Source: Acidimicrobiales bacterium (GTDB lineage Bacteria > Actinomycetota > Acidimicrobiia > Acidimicrobiales > JAUJNH01). From it: a DNA stretch of 64,000 bases. The stretch is from positions 1-64,000 of the forward strand of contig JAUJNH010000001.1 in assembly GCA_030448245.1 (NCBI GenBank), given 5' to 3'. Every line of letters starts with the position of its first letter. Position 1 is the first letter of the stretch. This document shows, piece after piece, positions 37,501-45,769 of this stretch. A program made the position numbers and the translations under genes. The notes beneath the pieces were generated by a model. The model ran no database searches. It was given only the letters and a program-made list of their open reading frames with translations, and was not told where the DNA came from.

Positions 37501-38061
37501 GTGCCACCACAGCTGGGCCTGCCAGGCGACGTCGTCCGGGAGGGGGCGGCCCTCGCCGTCCTCCAGCCTGCCGGCCGCCCAGGCCAGCACCATCGCCGGC
37601 CGGTGCACGGCGTAGCGGTCGAACAGGTCGGCCACGTGGCGGACGGCGCCGAACCGGCGGTCGCGGTCGGCGCTGGCCGCGTCGGCGCCGCCCAGGTGGG
37701 CGGCCAGCACCGCCAGCCACGGCTCACCCAGGTTGGCGTCGACCACCTCGAGCAGCGGCCAGGCCAGCCGCTCGGGCCGCCACGGGTCGCTGGTGCGCTC
37801 GACGCCGGTGGCCCGGGCCAGGGCGTCGCCGACCAGCCGCCCCGGGAAGGGGAAGCTGAGGTTGGCGCACACCCCGTCGGCCCGGCCGGCCGCCGTGCCG
37901 AGGCGGGTCGAAAGGTGGTGCGACAGCCACCGCTCGACGCCCCTCGAGTGGACGGCGACGACCTCAGGGGCGAACGGGTCGTCCGGGCGGTCGAGGAGGA
38001 TCTCGGCCAGGGCGCCGGCCAGCACGTCGGCCCGCTCGGCCCGGTGCAGCTCGAACGTCAA
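34591..38061 (-). CDS. recC: Exodeoxyribonuclease V subunit RecC
   Basis: A 1156-residue RecC, the inactive helicase-fold subunit that scans for chi and splits the strands. FELHRAERADVLAGAL and VVAVHSRGVERWLSHHLS are typical N-terminal RecC blocks; MRSVPHRVVCLVGLDDGAFPR is the conserved late motif. A Gly/Asp-rich linker (GGGGDGGGGDGRGSGG, near 36810-36860) interrupts the helicase-like part and is encoded by CACCAC/CACCAT triplet repeats. First gene of the recCBD operon. Confidence 0.95.
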   Translation of the reverse strand: MTFELHRAERADVLAGALAEILLDRPDDPFAPEVVAVHSRGVERWLSHHLSTRLGTAAGRADGVCANLSFPFPGRLVGDALARATGVERTSDPWRPERLAWPLLEVVDANLGEPWLAVLAAHLGGADAASADRDRRFGAVRHVADLFDRYAVHRPAMVLAWAAGRLEDGEGRPLPDDVAWQAQLWWHLRDAVATPSPAERLVEGCRALAADPGLVELPDRLALFGFTRLPATYLDVLGALAVHRDVHLLALHPSPVSWSRLAALPAADPEVATATVRHPLLRSWGRDSREIQLVVEARREAGGFVDRHHPLPVGDADGQRSLLQRLQAALRADEPPGCGHRPTLAVGDRSVQVHACHGRARQAEVVRDAITHLLAADPTLEPRDVVVLCPDIDELAPLLHGAFGGGGDGGGGDGRGSGGDAELPGPPPLPYRLADRSLRQTNPVLGALAELLGLVEARLTATQVLSFAALPPVRDRFRLDDDDLVRIGDWVRETGTRWGLDPASRARYDLASVSTGTWEAGLVRLLLGVAMSEDEHRLVGGALPLDDVDAGDIALAGRFAELVTRLGLVVREMGDTRPVAGWVAAIDRAADLLFATRPADAWQRGQLDRLLAEVQAEAGVGSADQHAVTPPPGPPLRLAEVRDLLADRLRGQPSRAAFRTGDLTMCTLVPMRSVPHRVVCLVGLDDGAFPRGGSPDGDDLLVRARHVGDHDRRTEDRQLLLDAVLAAGEALVVTYSGRDVRTNEPLPPAVPVNELLDVVDATVRTESGTPAREAVVHHHPLLASDRRCFEPGRLGAAGPWGFDRRLLAGARAAAGPRRHPGPFLDARLPPATADVVALDDLVQFVQHPVLGFLRQRLELSLRSDEEQPVDALAVELDGLASWGVGDRLVRAVLGGGDLDAVCAAEAARGLLPPGALGQAALAEARARAEAIAAAALEASRGPVDSIEVDVALDNGRRLVGTVPDVVGDVVRATTFSRLAAKHRLAAWVRFLAATAARPAQELSSTTVGRQRDRARTFTLRALAGTAAGRSAAALEHLGVVVDLRDRGLREPLPLFGETSHRYASAVRTGAEAPADEAARCWTSEYGWDKEDREPAHVLVLGGVRTFDEVMAVPAGPGEDGPGWPVGEPSRFGRLARRLWDPVLAAAAQPARGGGRG

Positions 38062-38136
38062 CCTCCGGCCTCCACCGGCTTCGACGGTACGCGCCGTCCG
38101 TGACGCCGACGCCGCACCGGTGCGGGACGCTGCGGT

Positions 38137-39006
38137 TCAGGGCTGGTCCAGCGCCGAGCCGACGGCTTCGGCCACCTCGTCCGGGCGCTCCAGCGGCCCG
38201 AGATGCCCGAGCCCGGCGTGCTCATCGACCCGACCGTGCTGCACCCGGACCGCCAGCTCCGACATGCGGGCCACGCCGAACCCGCTCTCACCGCCGCCGC
38301 ACGCGAAGGTCGTGGGGCAGGCCACCTGGTCCAGGCGGTCCCAGGCGTCGTTGTGGGGGGCCATGGAGAACGTGGCCGCCTCGGCCTCCGGCGCGCACCG
38401 GAGGCGGACGGTCCCGTCGGGCTCGTCGGCGAACCCGTCCTCGACGTACGCGGCCAGGACGTCGTCGCGCAGCGACGTCAGCGGCGGCTTGCTGGCGTAG
38501 TGCGTGCGAACAGCGTCCCGCGACGCGAAGACGGCTCGGCGCCGGTGAGCCCCGGCGGAAGGGTCGAAGCCCAGCTCCCGCGCCTGGGCCCAGAAGCCGG
38601 GCGGGGCCACCACGGGCTCGTAGGCGAAGATCCCCCGAAACGTGCCGGGCCGGCGCTGCTCGGCCAGCAGCAGGACGGCGCCGCCACAGGAGTGGCCGAA
38701 GGCCGAGGCCCCCTCGAGGCCCAAGCCGTCGACGACCGCGAGGGCGTCGTCGGCGAAGGCGCCCCAGGCCATCGACGGGACCCGTCCGGCCTCGTCCGGG
38801 TCGAGCGGCGGGGTGCTGCTGTGGCCATGGCCCCGGCAGTCGAAGCCCACCACCCGGAACCGGTCGGCCAGGCCGTCGGCCAGCGCTCGGAGGCAGCCGG
38901 TGTGGAACCCGGTGGCGTGGGCTACGAGCAGCGGCGGCCCCGACCCGCCCAGCTCCCACGTGGCGACCGCCACCCCCCCAGCCCCCTCGACGAACCTGGG
39001 GGGCAC
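38137..39006 (-). CDS. Alpha/beta hydrolase
   Basis: A 289-residue hydrolase. The nucleophile elbow is GHSCGG (Ser near residue 107); GFDCRGHGHSS precedes it; the catalytic His is probably in HAGLGHLGPLE near the C-terminus. The oxyanion region is HATGFHTG. There is no signal peptide. The start is taken as GTG at 39006, because an ATG upstream would overlap the divergent gene at 39047. It lies 75 bp upstream of recC on the same strand. The substrate is unknown. Confidence 0.85.
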   Translation of the reverse strand: MPPRFVEGAGGVAVATWELGGSGPPLLVAHATGFHTGCLRALADGLADRFRVVGFDCRGHGHSSTPPLDPDEAGRVPSMAWGAFADDALAVVDGLGLEGASAFGHSCGGAVLLLAEQRRPGTFRGIFAYEPVVAPPGFWAQARELGFDPSAGAHRRRAVFASRDAVRTHYASKPPLTSLRDDVLAAYVEDGFADEPDGTVRLRCAPEAEAATFSMAPHNDAWDRLDQVACPTTFACGGGESGFGVARMSELAVRVQHGRVDEHAGLGHLGPLERPDEVAEAVGSALDQP

Positions 39007-39046
39007 GGCCGGACGATACCGGGGCGCCCACCTAGCCTGCACCCGC

Positions 39047-39469
39047 GTGGAGACCGGTGCCGACCCGGACCTGGCCTCCCTCCTCGTGGCCAACCAGGCG
39101 TTCTACACGGCGTTCGAGACGAGGGACCTCGACGCCATGAGCGCCCTGTGGGAGCGGTCGGCCCGGGTCACCTGCACCCACCCCGGGTGGGCGACGCTGC
39201 GGGGCTGGCCACACGTGCAGGCCTCGTTCTTCGCGCTGTTCGGCGGCGCCTCTGCCCTCCAGTTCGTCCTGACCGAGGCCGAAGCCCACGTGCACGGCGA
39301 CACCGGGTGGGTCACCGTGGACGAGGACCTCCTCGGCGACCAGCACGGCGCCACGGTGGCCGCCCTCAACCTGTTCACCCGCGACGCCTCCGGCCGCTGG
39401 CGCATGGTCGCCCACCACGGGTCCCCCGTGAACGGACCGCCGCCCCGCATCGTTAGAAGGGACCTGTGA
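39047..39469 (+). CDS. SnoaL/NTF2-like protein
   Basis: A 140-residue cone-fold protein of the DUF4440/SnoaL-like type: ANQAFYTAFETRDLDAMSALW, then CTHPGWATLRGWPHVQASF, then strands ending RWRMVAHHGSP. Such proteins are small isomerases, hydrolases or ligand-binding proteins. The GTG start lies 40 bp from the divergent hydrolase start. Its stop overlaps the GTG of the next gene. Confidence 0.8.
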   Translation: METGADPDLASLLVANQAFYTAFETRDLDAMSALWERSARVTCTHPGWATLRGWPHVQASFFALFGGASALQFVLTEAEAHVHGDTGWVTVDEDLLGDQHGATVAALNLFTRDASGRWRMVAHHGSPVNGPPPRIVRRDL

Positions 39470-40416
39470 CGACCACCACCACCGCCGGCGCCGAGACCTG
39501 GATCGAGGTCGAGGACCCCCAGCTGGCCCAGGACGACGTCCCGGTCAGCAAGGACGTCGGCACCCGCCGCCTCCTCGTGCTGCAGCTGCTCGTGTTCCTG
39601 GTCTCGGCGCTGGTCGGGCTCGCCCTCTCCACCTTCGATCTCGAGGGCGGGCCCGACAAGGTGCTGATCACCGGGTCGAAGCTGGCCAGCGCCGCGGTGG
39701 CGCTGAGCATCGTCGACCGGCTGGGGTGGTACCGGCGGGTGGGCCTGGGCCCGCCCCGCCGCTGGAACCGGCTCTGGCTGGCCTGGCTGCCGGCGCTCTA
39801 CGCGGTCGCCACGCTGGCCGGTGGGACCTCCGACCGGGCGGTGCTGTCGGTGCTCGGCGTCGCCGGCGTCGCCCTGGCCATCGGCTTCGAGGAGGAGCTC
39901 TGGACGCGCGGCCTCGTCCTCGAGTCGCTGCGATGGAAGGGCACCACCGTCGCCGTCGTGCTCTCGGCGCTCTGGTTCGGCCTGCTGCACTCGCTGAACC
40001 TGCTCAGCGGCCAGCCGGCGACGGCCACGCTGGCCCAGGTCGGCTTCGCCACGGCCTACGGGCTGGCCGTGGGCGCCGTCCGGGTGCGGGTCGGCACCCT
40101 TTGGCTGCCGATCGCCCTGCACGCCCTCTACGACCTCGGGGTCCTGCTGCGAGGCGACGAGGTGGTGGGGCTGCCATGGCGGGAGCTGGTCGGCTTCCTC
40201 ATCGTCTTCGCCCTGCCGCTCGCCATCTTCGGCCTGGTCCTGGCCCGGCCCTCGAAGGTGCCGGGACCGGACGGGCGCATGCGTCGCCGGCGGGTCCGGG
40301 TCGAGCCGTGGAGGTGGCCCGAGTCGGAGGCGGCCCGGAGGGCGGAGGCCGCCAACGTGCTGGGCCGGTGGCCGGCTCCGCCTCCCGACCTCGTCGACCA
40401 GTGGTACCGCCGCTGA
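39466..40416 (+). CDS. CPBP-family intramembrane metalloprotease
   Basis: A 316-residue membrane protein with about seven hydrophobic helices (45-255). The CPBP/Rce1-like motifs are EEELWTRG (motif 1, EE-x3-R form), WFGLLHSLN (motif 2) and ALHALYDLG (motif 3). These proteins process prenylated or peptide substrates or give bacteriocin self-immunity. The basic C-terminus (about 260-316) is cytoplasmic. It is co-translated with the SnoaL-like gene. Confidence 0.85.
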   Translation: MTTTTTAGAETWIEVEDPQLAQDDVPVSKDVGTRRLLVLQLLVFLVSALVGLALSTFDLEGGPDKVLITGSKLASAAVALSIVDRLGWYRRVGLGPPRRWNRLWLAWLPALYAVATLAGGTSDRAVLSVLGVAGVALAIGFEEELWTRGLVLESLRWKGTTVAVVLSALWFGLLHSLNLLSGQPATATLAQVGFATAYGLAVGAVRVRVGTLWLPIALHALYDLGVLLRGDEVVGLPWRELVGFLIVFALPLAIFGLVLARPSKVPGPDGRMRRRRVRVEPWRWPESEAARRAEAANVLGRWPAPPPDLVDQWYRR

Positions 40417-40442
40417 ACCGACGCTCGACGTGGTCGTCGGGG

Positions 40443-42248
40443 TCAGGTGCCGACGGGGAAGGCGGCCGACGCCTCGACCAGGTGGCGGGCCGTCGAGCTC
40501 TGCGGGAAGCCGGAGACCGCCGAGGACAGGCCCTCCTCGACCACCAGCCCCCGGTCGAGGACGACCATCCGGTCGGTGACCTTTCGGACGACGGCCAGGT
40601 CGTGCGAGATGAGCACCAGTCCCAGGCCCATCTCGACCTGCCGTTCGCGCAGCACCACCAGCAGGCGGGCCTGCTCGGACGCGTCGAGCATGGCCGTGGG
40701 CTCGTCGGCCACCAGGAGCTTCGGCTTCACGACGAGGGCCCGGGCCAGGGCGATCCGCTGCAGCTGGCCGCCTGACAGCTCGTGGGTGTGGGCCCGCAGG
40801 AACGAGCCGCCCGACGGGAGCCCGACGCTCTCCAGCGCCTCGGCCACCGCCCGTCGGCGGTCCTCGCCGTCGAGGTCCTTCGCCAGGTCGAGCGGTTCGC
40901 GCACGAGCGCCTCGACGTCGAGGCGGGGCGACAGGGCGTCGGTGGGGTCCTGCATCACCAGCTGCACCCGCCGGCGCCGTCTGCGGTCGTCGCCCCGCCA
41001 CGTGGTGGGCAGAGGCTCGCCCTCGAGCAGCACCTGGCCGCCGTCGGGGGCCAGGTGCCCGGCCAGGATGCGGGCCAGCGTCGACTTGCCGCTGCCCGAG
41101 GGCCCGACCAGCCCGACCGACTCGCCCTCGCGCAGCGTGAGCGACACGCCCTGCAGGGCGAGCACCGCGTCACGGCCGTGGCCGAACGACTTGGACACCT
41201 CCGTCGCCTCGAGGAGCGTCTTGAGCCCGCCGAAGTGGCACAGCACCAGCCGCCCCCGCGAGGCCGCCAGCGGGGGGCGCTCCGCGCAGATCGCTTCGGC
41301 CTGGGTGCAGCGGGTGTTGTAGGGGCAGCCCGGTGGGATGGCCCGAGGGTCGGGAGGCCGGCCGCGGATCGGTCGGAGGTCCTTGGTGGTCGACATGACC
41401 GGGTAGGCGCTGACCAGCGCCCAGCTGTAGGGGTGGGCGGGCTCGGCGATGACCCTGCCGGTGGCTCCGACCTCCATGGCCTCTCCGGCGTAGAGGACCA
41501 TGGTGCGGCTCGCCAGCCGTGCGGCGTCGGGGAGGTCGTGGGAGATGACCACCAGGGCGAAGCGCCGGGACTCAGCCAGCCGGCCGATGCGGTCGACCAG
41601 CTCGTGGCGGGTGGCGGGGTCGAGGCCGGCGGTCGGCTCGTCGAGCACGATCAGGGGCGGGTCGAGGGCCAGCACCATGGCCAGCATCGCCCGACGCCGC
41701 TGGCCGCCCGAGAGCTGGTGGGGGTAGCGCTCGAGCAGGTCGGGGTCGAGCAGCACCTCCTGGGCCAGCTCGGCCGCCCGCCTGCTGGCCTCGCCGGCAC
41801 CCATCCCCAGCCGCTCCCGCAGCGGCTCGGCCACCTGGTCACCGACCCGCACCACCGGGTTGAACGGGGCGCCCTGGAGGGCCAGGGCCACGGTCGCCCA
41901 CCGGGTCGAGCGCAGCACCTCGGCCGAGGCGCCCAGCATCTCCTTCCCGTCGATGCGGACGCTGCCCCGGGCCTCGGGGGGCTGGATCAGGCCGGACAGG
42001 CAGAGGGCGAGCGTCGACTTCCCCGATCCGCTCTCACCGACCACGGCCAGGCTCTCGCCCCGGTCGAGCGTGAAGCTGACGCCCCGCAGGGCGTCGACGT
42101 CGTCTCCGAACCGAACGGCCAGGTCGCTGACCTCGACGAGAGCCCCGCTCGCCGGTGCCTCGCCCGCCTCGCCGGGCTCGGCCGGCGCCGCAGCCGGCGC
42201 CGAGCCGCCTCTGGGGGGCGGCACGGCTGCGCGCCGCCACGCCTTCAT
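40443..42248 (-). CDS. Double ATP-binding ABC protein, peptide/nickel type (DppD-DppF fusion)
   Basis: A 601-residue protein with two complete ABC domains. Domain 1 has Walker A VGESGSGKSTLAL (about 70), signature LSGGQRRRAML and Walker B LIVLDEPTAGLDP, plus the oligopeptide-ATPase Fe-S-like Cys cluster (CPYNTRCTQAEAIC). Domain 2 has VGPSGSGKSTLAR, LSGGQLQRIAL and LLVADEPTAMLD. Such fusions energise Dpp/Opp/Nik importers. The matching permeases and binding protein are not adjacent in this window, which is unusual. Confidence 0.88.
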   Translation of the reverse strand: MKAWRRAAVPPPRGGSAPAAAPAEPGEAGEAPASGALVEVSDLAVRFGDDVDALRGVSFTLDRGESLAVVGESGSGKSTLALCLSGLIQPPEARGSVRIDGKEMLGASAEVLRSTRWATVALALQGAPFNPVVRVGDQVAEPLRERLGMGAGEASRRAAELAQEVLLDPDLLERYPHQLSGGQRRRAMLAMVLALDPPLIVLDEPTAGLDPATRHELVDRIGRLAESRRFALVVISHDLPDAARLASRTMVLYAGEAMEVGATGRVIAEPAHPYSWALVSAYPVMSTTKDLRPIRGRPPDPRAIPPGCPYNTRCTQAEAICAERPPLAASRGRLVLCHFGGLKTLLEATEVSKSFGHGRDAVLALQGVSLTLREGESVGLVGPSGSGKSTLARILAGHLAPDGGQVLLEGEPLPTTWRGDDRRRRRRVQLVMQDPTDALSPRLDVEALVREPLDLAKDLDGEDRRRAVAEALESVGLPSGGSFLRAHTHELSGGQLQRIALARALVVKPKLLVADEPTAMLDASEQARLLVVLRERQVEMGLGLVLISHDLAVVRKVTDRMVVLDRGLVVEEGLSSAVSGFPQSSTARHLVEASAAFPVGT

Positions 42249-42369
42249 GCCCTGGCCTCCTGGCGGTGCGCGGCGCCCCGCACTTCGCGAGAGGTCATGA
42301 AATCACCCTAACCACGGCGGCTCCTCCCGCGATGGAGGGCCCGTCAGCCGCGTCCGGTACAACTGCAGC

Positions 42370-43524
42370 GTGCCGGACGGCCCGACGCTGCCAGACCTGA
42401 TGGAGAAGGCTTCGCTCGTCGCCGGTGGCCGTCAGTGGGCCGATCCCGGGTTCCGCCCCGCGCTCGAGCTCCTGTTCCAGTCGAGCATCGCCACCGGCCT
42501 TCTGAACGAGGGCGGCCGGCGGGTGCTGGACAGCATCGTGGTCCGGCACCTGGCCAACCGCCTCCTGGTCGAGGCCGAGGTCGCGGCCCGCCCCGAGGTC
42601 GCCGACATCGGGGTCGGCGAGGCGATCGTCGTCACCGGCCTGCCCCGCACGGGCACAACCCTGCTGCACAACCTGCTGGCCCTCGACCCGGCCCTGCGCC
42701 CCCTGCGCATGTGGGAGGCCCTGCGGCCCGTGCCGCCCGACGGCGTGGGAGGCATGTCGAGGACCGAGCTGGTGGGCCAGGCCGGCAGGTGGCTGGAGCG
42801 GCTCTACGAGCTCGTCCCCGGGTTCCGGGCCATCCACGCGGCCACGCCGGAGGGACCTGAGGAGTGCGACGCCCTGCTGCAGAACGACTTCGCCAGCCAG
42901 CACTTCGACGACATGTTCAACGCCGAGGCGTACTCGGCGTGGCTGGCCACCGCGCCCCTGCGGCGCGAGTACCGCTCCTACGCCCGCCAGCTGGGGGTGC
43001 TGCGCCGCCCGGAGGACGGGAGCCGGCCCTGGGTGCTGAAGTCGCCGAGCCACCTGGGCCACCTCGACGCCCTGCTCGAGGCCTGCCCGGAGGCCACGGT
43101 CGTGCACTGCCACCGGCACCCGGCGGAAGCCGTCCCGTCCTACGCCAGCCTGATGCTCTGCCTGCGCCGGGCGTACAGCGACGAGGTCTCCCAGTTGGCG
43201 GTCGGCCAGCAGGCGCTCCGCCGCTGCGAGGTGGCCATGGCCCGGGCGCTGGCTGTGCGCGCCGCGCGTCCCGACCGGTTCGTCGACGTGGCCTACACCG
43301 ACCTCGTCCGCCGCCCCCTGGCCACGGTGGCCGGGCTCTACGAGCAGCTCGGGCGGTCGTTGCCCGCACAGGTGGCCACGGCCCTGGAGGCCTGGGTGGC
43401 CCGGCACCCCCAGCACAAGCACGGCGTGCACCGGTACGACAGCGAGTCGTTCGGGCTCCACGACTCCGCCTTCGCCGCCGCGTTCGGGGACTACCTCGAG
43501 GTGCTCGCCCCGCAGCTCGGCTGA
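42370..43524 (+). CDS. Sulfotransferase-family protein
   Basis: A 384-residue PAPS-dependent sulfotransferase fold. The 5'-phosphosulfate loop is VVTGLPRTGTTLLHNLLA (about 92-109) and the 3'-phosphate site is VHCHRHPAEAVPSYASL (about 255). It resembles the Stf-like actinobacterial family that sulfates lipids or glycans. Convergent with the aryl-CoA ligase operon (11 bp gap). Its substrate, possibly a phenolic product of that operon, is only a guess. The start is GTG. Confidence 0.8.
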   Translation: MPDGPTLPDLMEKASLVAGGRQWADPGFRPALELLFQSSIATGLLNEGGRRVLDSIVVRHLANRLLVEAEVAARPEVADIGVGEAIVVTGLPRTGTTLLHNLLALDPALRPLRMWEALRPVPPDGVGGMSRTELVGQAGRWLERLYELVPGFRAIHAATPEGPEECDALLQNDFASQHFDDMFNAEAYSAWLATAPLRREYRSYARQLGVLRRPEDGSRPWVLKSPSHLGHLDALLEACPEATVVHCHRHPAEAVPSYASLMLCLRRAYSDEVSQLAVGQQALRRCEVAMARALAVRAARPDRFVDVAYTDLVRRPLATVAGLYEQLGRSLPAQVATALEAWVARHPQHKHGVHRYDSESFGLHDSAFAAAFGDYLEVLAPQLG

Positions 43525-43535
43525 GCTCGGCACGC

Positions 43536-45050
43536 TCAGCAGGAGCGGGAGGCCGTTGCGCGGCTGGCGTCGCGCAGGACGAAGCGCCGCAGCTTGCCGG
43601 TAGCCGTGCGCGGGAGGGCCCTGACGAGGCGCACCGACCGGGGAACCTTGTAGGCGGCCAGGCGGGCTCGGGCCAGCTCGCGCAGCTCGGCAGCCAGACC
43701 GTCGTCGCACGGGACGTCCTCGGCGGGCACCACGAACGCCTGGAGCCTCGCCACCCCGTGGGCGTCCGCCGCCGCCACGACCGCCACCTCCGACACCTGG
43801 GGGTGGCCGGTGAGCAGCTCCTCGATCTCCTGGGGCGCAACGGTGATGCCGCCGACCATCTCCAGGTCGTCAGACCGACCGTGGTGCGAGACGAAGCCGT
43901 CCTCGTCGAGCGACGCCAGATCACCCGTGCGCAGCCAGTCGCCGTCGAAGGCGGCCGCCGTGGCCTCGGGCCGGCCCAGGTACTCGACCAGGACCGTCGG
44001 CCCCCGCACCCACAGCGTGCCGACCTCCCCTGGAGCCAGGTCGCGCCCCGCGTCGTCGCGCACGGCAACCTCGTAGGGGGGCAACGGGGCGCCGATCACA
44101 CCGGCCTTGCTCCGGTCCAGGGTGCCGCCCACGAAGGCCTGGCCCACCTCGGTCGAGCCGAGGCTGTCGAGCAGTGGGCAGCCGAGGAACGCGGCAGTGG
44201 GCTCGGCCAGACCGGCGGCCAGCCGCTCCCCGGCCGACACCGCCACCCGCAGCGAGGCGAACGATGCCGCCGGGAGGTCCTCCCGCAGCAGGTTCGCGTA
44301 GAAGGTGGGCACCGCGAACAGGACCGTGGCGCCGTGGCGGGCGACGAGCCCGGCGACGTCCCGGGGCCGGGGCCTCCCGGGGTGCACCACGGCGCTGGAG
44401 CCGGTGAGGAGCGGGAAGAACAGGGAGTTGCCGAGGCCGTAGGCGAAGAACATCTTCGACACGGAGAGCACGACGTCCTCCGGGCCGAGGGCGAGGGCCG
44501 CCCTGGCGAAGGCCTCGGCGTAGACCAGCGGGTCACCGTGGCGGTGCACGGCCGCCTTCGGCAGCCCGGTCGTGCCTGAGGTGTACTGGGCGTAGGCCCG
44601 TTCGCCGGCGTCCACGGCAACCGCGGGATGCGGGTCGGACGTGGCCACCGCCGCGGTCAGGGCCGGCGCGGTGATCGTGGTGGCCCGGCCCTCGAAGCGA
44701 TCGGCGAGCTCGTCCTCGCAGACCACCAGCGTGGCCCGGCAGTCGCGGGCCAGGTACCGGTGGTCGTCGGGGGGGAGCTGTGGGTTCACCGGCACGGCCA
44801 GGGCCCCGAGGCGCACGGCGCCGAGGAAGGCCCAGGCGAACACGACCCCGTCGGTGAGCACCAGGAGGACGGGGTCGCCCCGGCGCACCCCCATCCCGGC
44901 CAACACGGACGCGGCCCGGGCGCCGCCGTCGTGCACCTGGCGGTGGGTGAGCGTCCGCTCGTCGACGGTGAGGGCGGCGCGGTCGGTCCACCCGCACGCC
45001 GACGCACGTTCCTCGAGCACCGCAGCCAGGTTGCCGGCCGCTGCGCCCAT
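43536..45050 (-). CDS. Aryl-CoA ligase (benzoate / 4-hydroxybenzoate-CoA ligase type)
   Basis: A 504-residue ANL-superfamily enzyme that activates an aromatic acid as AMP ester and then CoA thioester. P-loop: YTSGTTGLPKAAVHRHGD. The aryl-ligase-type block KMFFAYGLGNSLFFPL follows. Then GSTEVG, the hinge region TGDLASLDEDGFVSHHGRSDDLEMVGGITVAPQEIE, and the catalytic Lys in RTATGKLRRF. The set closely resembles benzoate-CoA ligases. GTG at 45080 is an alternative start overlapping the oxygenase gene. Last gene of the chorismate lyase operon, so 4-hydroxybenzoate is the expected substrate. Confidence 0.85.
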   Translation of the reverse strand: MGAAAGNLAAVLEERASACGWTDRAALTVDERTLTHRQVHDGGARAASVLAGMGVRRGDPVLLVLTDGVVFAWAFLGAVRLGALAVPVNPQLPPDDHRYLARDCRATLVVCEDELADRFEGRATTITAPALTAAVATSDPHPAVAVDAGERAYAQYTSGTTGLPKAAVHRHGDPLVYAEAFARAALALGPEDVVLSVSKMFFAYGLGNSLFFPLLTGSSAVVHPGRPRPRDVAGLVARHGATVLFAVPTFYANLLREDLPAASFASLRVAVSAGERLAAGLAEPTAAFLGCPLLDSLGSTEVGQAFVGGTLDRSKAGVIGAPLPPYEVAVRDDAGRDLAPGEVGTLWVRGPTVLVEYLGRPEATAAAFDGDWLRTGDLASLDEDGFVSHHGRSDDLEMVGGITVAPQEIEELLTGHPQVSEVAVVAAADAHGVARLQAFVVPAEDVPCDDGLAAELRELARARLAAYKVPRSVRLVRALPRTATGKLRRFVLRDASRATASRSC

Positions 45051-45067
45051 CGGCCTGCCCGTCTCGC

Positions 45068-45769
45068 TCAGCCGTTCCACGACACGCTCACCTCCGGGTA
45101 CCGCAGGCCGAGCTGCTCCACGAAGGTCCGGGTCCGCTCGATGAAGTCGGCACGGGCCTCGTCGTTGGTGCGGCGCTTGATCCCCCAGCGCCGGAACGCC
45201 TCGTTGTTGGAGGAGCGGCTCCTGCCGAAGAAGGGAAGGGTGAACGGCACCAGGGCGTCGACGGCGTCCTGCACGGCGGGCCGGGTGTCCGCTCGTCCGA
45301 CCATCTCCTTGGTGCGCACGGCCCCGAAGGAGACGTGGAAGCGCTCCTCGGGCAGGAGGGTCAGGGCCAGCCTCCGGAGGGGGAGGTAGCTGCACCCCAC
45401 GAGGTCGTCCATGAGCACCACCTCGGCCAGGTCGACGATGGCCTTCAGCACGACGAACTCGACCCAGGTGGACAGCTCGAACTCGAAGACCGACAGCGGG
45501 GGGTGCGACTGCGGGTCGGCGAGCCGAAGGTCCGCAGCCAGCCGCTGGAACTTGAGGTGGTGGCCGTACTCCTCCATGGCGATCCGGCAGACCAGCCACT
45601 TCTCGCGGGGCGTCGGGGCCAGGCCTATGGCCGGCTCGTCGAAGACCGCGGCACCCGTCAGCTCGTTGCGGACGTGGCTGGCGACGACCTTGCCGACGGC
45701 GGAGACGTAGTGGCGTCCCAGGGCGTGAGCGGCTTCGGCATCGGGCACCTCGCCGCTGAAGACGCTCAT
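45068..45769 (-). CDS. Di-iron oxygenase of the PaaA/BoxB (phenylacetyl/benzoyl-CoA epoxidase) family
   Basis: A 233-residue ferritin-like protein. The first iron-ligand helix is AMEEYGHHLKFQRL (E-x2-H type) and the second is LPEERFHVSFGAV. An upstream Glu is in SHVRNELTG and a later one in the VDLAEVVLMDDL helix. This is the PaaA/PaaC/BoxB fold that epoxidises aromatic rings of CoA thioesters. It is shorter than PaaA (about 310) and BoxB (about 470), and no partner subunit or reductase is in the window. It overlaps the SDR stop (ATGA) and sits beside an aryl-CoA ligase. Confidence 0.75.
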   Translation of the reverse strand: MSVFSGEVPDAEAAHALGRHYVSAVGKVVASHVRNELTGAAVFDEPAIGLAPTPREKWLVCRIAMEEYGHHLKFQRLAADLRLADPQSHPPLSVFEFELSTWVEFVVLKAIVDLAEVVLMDDLVGCSYLPLRRLALTLLPEERFHVSFGAVRTKEMVGRADTRPAVQDAVDALVPFTLPFFGRSRSSNNEAFRRWGIKRRTNDEARADFIERTRTFVEQLGLRYPEVSVSWNG

